From contig JABFXT010000863.1 of assembly GCA_013361595.1 (NCBI GenBank), positions 1-7,184 of the forward strand: a DNA stretch of 7,184 nt, in the 5' to 3' direction. The position numbers were made by a program, and so were the translations under genes. The first letter of the stretch is position 1, and every line of letters starts with the position of its first letter. The notes beneath the pieces were generated by a model that did no database searches, had not been told where the DNA came from, and saw only the letters and a program-made list of their open reading frames with translations. The DNA comes from Nocardia sp. GTDB taxonomy: Bacteria > Actinomycetota > Actinomycetes > Mycobacteriales > Mycobacteriaceae. Below are positions 4,249 through 7,184 of the stretch, one piece after another.

Positions 4249-5645
4249 ACACGGTGACGGCCGAACGCCCCGAGAAACCCGCCGGGCACGGGCTGGGCGA
4301 CGAGATCCGTACCTGGTGGGCCGGCTCGAGCCGGCCCACGCAATGGGCCGTGGGTATTCCGGTGCTCGCCGTGCTGGCGCTGCTGCCGCTGTTCCCGCCG
4401 CCGCTGCTGGACACCCCGGGGACCAGTTTCGGCGGGGTGATGGCCCAGTTCGCCATGTACGCGCTGATCGCCATCGGCCTGAACGTGGTGGTCGGCCAGG
4501 CCGGGCTGCTGGATCTCGGTTATGTGGGCTTCTACGCGGTCGGCGCCTATACCGTCGGCTTGCTGACCAGCCCGAACAGTCCGTGGAACCAGACCGACGG
4601 CGGCTGGCTGCATTCCGACTGGGCCTGGCTGGCCTGTGTACCGCTGGCCATCATGGTGACCGCGGTATCCGGGTTGGTCCTCGGTTCGCCGACCTTGCGG
4701 CTGCGCGGGGACTATCTGGCCATCGTGACCCTCGGGTTCGGTGAGATCGTCCGGCTGCTCGCCGACAACCTCGGTGAGCTGACCAACGGCAGCCTCGGTC
4801 TGTCCGGGATCGCCTATCCGCATATCGGGGAATCCGAGACCCGCCCCAACGGCGTGTTCTCCGCGGGCAACGTGGGTACACCGGACAGTTCGAACCTGCT
4901 CGACCGCGCCAACTCCGGAACCTGGTGGTACTGGGTCGGCATGCTCGCCGTGGTGGTGGTACTGCTGTTGGTCGGCAACCTGGAACGCAGCCGGGTCGGC
5001 CGGGCCTGGGTGGCGATCCGCGAAGACGAGGACGCCGCCGAGATCATGGGCGTCCCCACCTTCAAGTTCAAACTGTGGGCTTTCATGATCGGCGCCGGGA
5101 TCGGCGGGCTGTCCGGCGCGCTGTTCGCGGGGCAGGTCCAGTTCATCAATCCGACCGGGTTCAACATCATCAACTCGATGCTCTTCCTGTGCGCGGTGGT
5201 GATCGGCGGCCAGGGCAACAAGCTCGGCGTGATCGTCGGGGCGTTCCTGGTGGTGTACCTGCCGAACCGGTTGATGTCGGTGGAGATCACCGACGACGGG
5301 ACCACCGGCTACATACAACTGGCGATCGCGGTCGTCGTCCTCGTGGCACTGGTGGTGGGCTGGCGGCTGCGGGCCCGCGATCTCACCGGTCCGTGGCGCT
5401 GGGTGTATCTCACGGTGACCGTACTGGCCGCCGTGTCCTCGGTCCTGCTGCTGAGCAGTGTCCTCATGTTCTACTCCGGCGGTGCGCAGAGCCTCGGTGA
5501 CCTGAAATATCTGTACTTCGGTATCGCACTGGTGGTGATGATGATCCTGCGACCGCAGGGCCTGTTCCCCGTCCGGCAGAAACTGCTCGCCTACGGCCGC
5601 CAGATCGTGCGGGCCGTGCGCCGCACCCCGGAGGTCGGATCGTGA
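4245..5645 (+). CDS. livM: Branched-chain amino acid-type ABC importer, LivM permease
   Basis: This 466-residue protein is the second permease. After a hydrophilic N-terminus (about 1-33) come a first hydrophobic segment and the family block YALIAIGLNVVVGQAGLLDLG, then LRLRGDYLAIVTLGFGEIVR. The coupling loop GRAWVAIREDEDAAEIMGV lies at residues 252-270, and the C-terminal block YLYFGIALVVMMILRPQGLFP near 422-442. Between VVYLPNRLMSV and that last block lie about 70 residues (347-418) that ordinary LivM proteins, such as the 425-residue E. coli one, do not have as far as I recall. They include two hydrophobic stretches (about 357-373 and 386-410), probably an extra membrane hairpin. ATG 4245 overlaps the livH stop as ATGA and has GGGAGGG (4231-4237) 7 bases upstream. 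The stop overlaps livG's GTG. Confidence 0.95.
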   Translation: MNTVTAERPEKPAGHGLGDEIRTWWAGSSRPTQWAVGIPVLAVLALLPLFPPPLLDTPGTSFGGVMAQFAMYALIAIGLNVVVGQAGLLDLGYVGFYAVGAYTVGLLTSPNSPWNQTDGGWLHSDWAWLACVPLAIMVTAVSGLVLGSPTLRLRGDYLAIVTLGFGEIVRLLADNLGELTNGSLGLSGIAYPHIGESETRPNGVFSAGNVGTPDSSNLLDRANSGTWWYWVGMLAVVVVLLLVGNLERSRVGRAWVAIREDEDAAEIMGVPTFKFKLWAFMIGAGIGGLSGALFAGQVQFINPTGFNIINSMLFLCAVVIGGQGNKLGVIVGAFLVVYLPNRLMSVEITDDGTTGYIQLAIAVVVLVALVVGWRLRARDLTGPWRWVYLTVTVLAAVSSVLLLSSVLMFYSGGAQSLGDLKYLYFGIALVVMMILRPQGLFPVRQKLLAYGRQIVRAVRRTPEVGS

Positions 5646-6688
5646 CCGGGCCGAACGCGGGTGACGCGCTCTTCGAAAACGAAGATCTGGCGGCCGGATA
5701 CGCGCCCGAGCACATGGTCGAATCGGCCGGTGCGGTGGACGTGACCGCCGTCGATCCGTCCCTGGCCGATGCGGCGACGGTCGCGGAAGTGGTGGCCGCG
5801 CATCGGGAAATCCACACCGAGGTGGGTGCGCCGCTGCTGCGCACCGAGGATCTCACCGTGCGATTCGGCGGGCTCACCGCGCTCGACGCGGTGAGTTTCG
5901 AGATCCGGCGCGGGGAGATCCTGGGGCTCATCGGACCCAACGGGGCCGGTAAGACGACCTGTTTCAACGCGATCACCGGGGTCTACCGGCCCGCGGCGGG
6001 CACCGTCTATTTCGACGGCACACCGCTGACCAAGAGCAAACGGAACGCGATCACCCGGCTGGGTATCGCGCGGACCTTCCAGAACGTCCGGCTCTTCGGC
6101 GAGATGACCGCCTTGGAGAATGTGGTCGTGGGTACCGACGCCCGGCATCGGACCTCGGTGCCGGGGGCGATCCTGCGGACGCGCCGGCATCGCCGGGAGG
6201 AACGCGACGCGATCGAGCGCGGGATGGCGCTGCTGGAGTTCGTGGGAATCGCACCGCGTGCGGTGGAGAAGGCCCGCAACCTCTCCTACGGCGATCAGCG
6301 GCGTCTCGAGATCGCGCGGGCGCTGGCGACCGAACCGAAGCTGTTGTGCCTCGACGAACCGGCCGCCGGATTCAATCCGAGCGAGAAATCCGCGCTCATG
6401 GACCTGATCCGCAAAATCCGTGACGACGGGTTCACCGTGCTGTTGATCGAGCACGATATGCGGCTGGTGATGGGGGTCACCGATCGGATCGTGGTGCTGG
6501 AATTCGGGCGCAAGATAGCCGACGGCCTGCCCGAGCAGATCCGCACCGATCCGGCCGTGATCGCCGCCTACCTGGGGGTACCGGACGACGAACTCACCTC
6601 GGCGGATCTGTCGGCGTCCACCGCGGCGTTGCGCGCGGAGCAGGACGCGGCGCGCGACGCCGGGGACGGATCGGAGGATCGGGAATGA
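5642..6688 (+). CDS. livG: Branched-chain amino acid-type ABC importer, LivG ATPase
   Basis: This is an ATP-binding subunit of 348 residues, about 90 longer than E. coli LivG (255). The ABC domain starts near residue 64 (PLLRTEDLTVRFGGLTALD). It has Walker A GPNGAGKTT (98-106, Lys104), the Q-loop Gln147 in ARTFQNVRLF, signature LSYGDQRRLEIARALATEP (214-232), Walker B LLCLDEP (234-240, catalytic Glu239) and the H-loop His271 in IEHDM. LSYGDQRR and AAGFNP are LivG-type motifs, not UrtD. All catalytic residues are present. The unusual parts are an acidic, Ala-rich N-terminal extension (1-62) and a charged tail after residue 315. GTG 5642 is chosen because it forms a GTGA overlap with the livM stop and has GGAGG at 5630-5634, 7 bases upstream; the next in-frame ATG (5714) has no comparable site. 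Cytoplasmic; pairs with LivF to power LivH/LivM. Confidence 0.95.
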   Translation: MTGPNAGDALFENEDLAAGYAPEHMVESAGAVDVTAVDPSLADAATVAEVVAAHREIHTEVGAPLLRTEDLTVRFGGLTALDAVSFEIRRGEILGLIGPNGAGKTTCFNAITGVYRPAAGTVYFDGTPLTKSKRNAITRLGIARTFQNVRLFGEMTALENVVVGTDARHRTSVPGAILRTRRHRREERDAIERGMALLEFVGIAPRAVEKARNLSYGDQRRLEIARALATEPKLLCLDEPAAGFNPSEKSALMDLIRKIRDDGFTVLLIEHDMRLVMGVTDRIVVLEFGRKIADGLPEQIRTDPAVIAAYLGVPDDELTSADLSASTAALRAEQDAARDAGDGSEDRE

Positions 6689-7184
6689 GCACCACACCGG
6701 ACCGGCTCGCGAAGGACCTCGGTGGCGAGCCGCTGCTCGAGGTCACCGATATGGTCGTGAACTACGGCCGGATCCAGGCCCTGCACGGTATTTCGCTCCG
6801 GGTCGCGCCGGGAGAACTGGTGACTCTGCTGGGCGCGAACGGCGCCGGTAAGACCACGACCATGCGGGCGCTGTCGGGGTTGCTGCCGTTGACCCGCGGG
6901 CAGATCCGGTTCGAGGGCGGTGACATCAGCCGGTCGAAAGCGCACGAGCGAGTTGTCGCCGGGCTGATACAGGCACCGGAAGGCCGTGGGGTGTTCCCGG
7001 GGATGACCGTGCAGGAGAACCTCGATATGGGGAGCTACGCCCGGCCCTTCGGCAAGAAAACCGACTACGCGGCCACGCTGGACCATGTCTTCGAACTGTT
7101 CCCGCGGTTGCTGGAGCGGCGCAGACAGGTCGGCGGCACGCTCTCGGGTGGCGAACAGCAGATGCTCGCCATCGGCCGGGCACT
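6685..7184 (+). CDS. livF: Branched-chain amino acid-type ABC importer, LivF ATPase (3' end beyond window)
   Basis: The frame is open to the right edge, giving 166 codons of an expected 230-250. ATG 6685 overlaps the livG stop as ATGA, with GGAGG at 6673-6677, 7 bases upstream. Visible motifs are PLLEVTDMVVNYGRIQALHG (16-35), Walker A GANGAGKTT (50-58, Lys56), the Q-loop region LIQAPEGRGVFPGMTVQENL (94-113, Gln96) and the signature LSGGEQQML (153-161). The IQAPEGRxVFP block is characteristic of LivF, where UrtE has a different sequence. Walker B and the H-loop fall outside the window, so completeness cannot be judged. It is the second ATPase and the last visible gene of the operon. Confidence 0.94.
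   Translation, partial: MSTTPDRLAKDLGGEPLLEVTDMVVNYGRIQALHGISLRVAPGELVTLLGANGAGKTTTMRALSGLLPLTRGQIRFEGGDISRSKAHERVVAGLIQAPEGRGVFPGMTVQENLDMGSYARPFGKKTDYAATLDHVFELFPRLLERRRQVGGTLSGGEQQMLAIGRA

Noticed and set aside
4125..5318. Long minus-strand reading frame (397 codons) opposite livH/livM
   Set aside because: Antisense shadow of the permease genes, with His/Gln/Asp-rich nonsense composition and no family motif.
5591..6697. Long minus-strand reading frame (368 codons) opposite livG
   Set aside because: Antisense to an ABC ATPase with intact motifs; the frame shows no domain of its own.
1871..7184. Urea transporter (urtABCDE) identity for the operon
   Set aside because: The ATPase signatures (LSYGDQRRLEIARALATEP and IQAPEGRGVFP) are LivG/LivF-like, and the binding protein has LivK-family motifs.

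Overview
The window is GC-rich DNA from a high-GC Gram-positive actinomycete. The close match of one gene to mycobacterial PdtaR (Rv1626), together with the codon usage and lipoprotein style, points to the Mycobacteriales, most likely Nocardia or a close relative such as Rhodococcus. The genus is inference; no 16S or other definitive marker is present.

Layout. (1) Positions 1-88 hold the C-terminal end of an unidentified plus-strand gene. It is translationally coupled through an ATGATG junction to a small single-pass membrane protein of unknown function (85-726). (2) A tRNA-Leu(CAA) lies on the minus strand (783-866), with a likely -10 element just upstream. (3) After a 222-base region comes pdtaR (1089-1685), a response regulator with an RNA-binding ANTAR output domain. 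The region carries the tRNA promoter and, in the pdtaR leader, an 11-bp perfect inverted repeat. (4) A 185-base regulatory gap (1686-1870) holds a terminator-like hairpin, a good match to a GlnR (nitrogen regulator) box, a candidate -10, and two perfect palindromes. (5) A five-gene branched-chain amino acid-type ABC importer operon, livK-livH-livM-livG-livF, runs from 1871 to the right edge, where livF is cut off.

How the genes work together. LivK is a lipid-anchored binding protein that captures the ligand outside the membrane. LivH and LivM form the permease, and LivG and LivF are the two ATPases. The last four genes are joined by 4-base ATGA/GTGA overlaps with good Shine-Dalgarno sites, so they should be made in step. 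livK is separated from livH by a 15-bp hairpin, a common arrangement that lets the binding protein be made in excess. The GlnR-like box suggests induction under nitrogen limitation. The neighbouring ANTAR regulator raises the possibility of RNA-level control, but I found no canonical ANTAR tandem-hexaloop motif in the livK leader.

Novelty. The genes are mostly ordinary core genes and I see no defence system, mobile element, CRISPR array or biosynthetic island. The parts worth a second look are regulatory: the GlnR-like box, the leader palindromes, the livK-livH hairpin, and a tiny coupled ORF before livH. Some protein elaborations also stand out: extra N- and C-terminal segments on LivG, an extra membrane hairpin in LivM, and a six-cysteine LivK.
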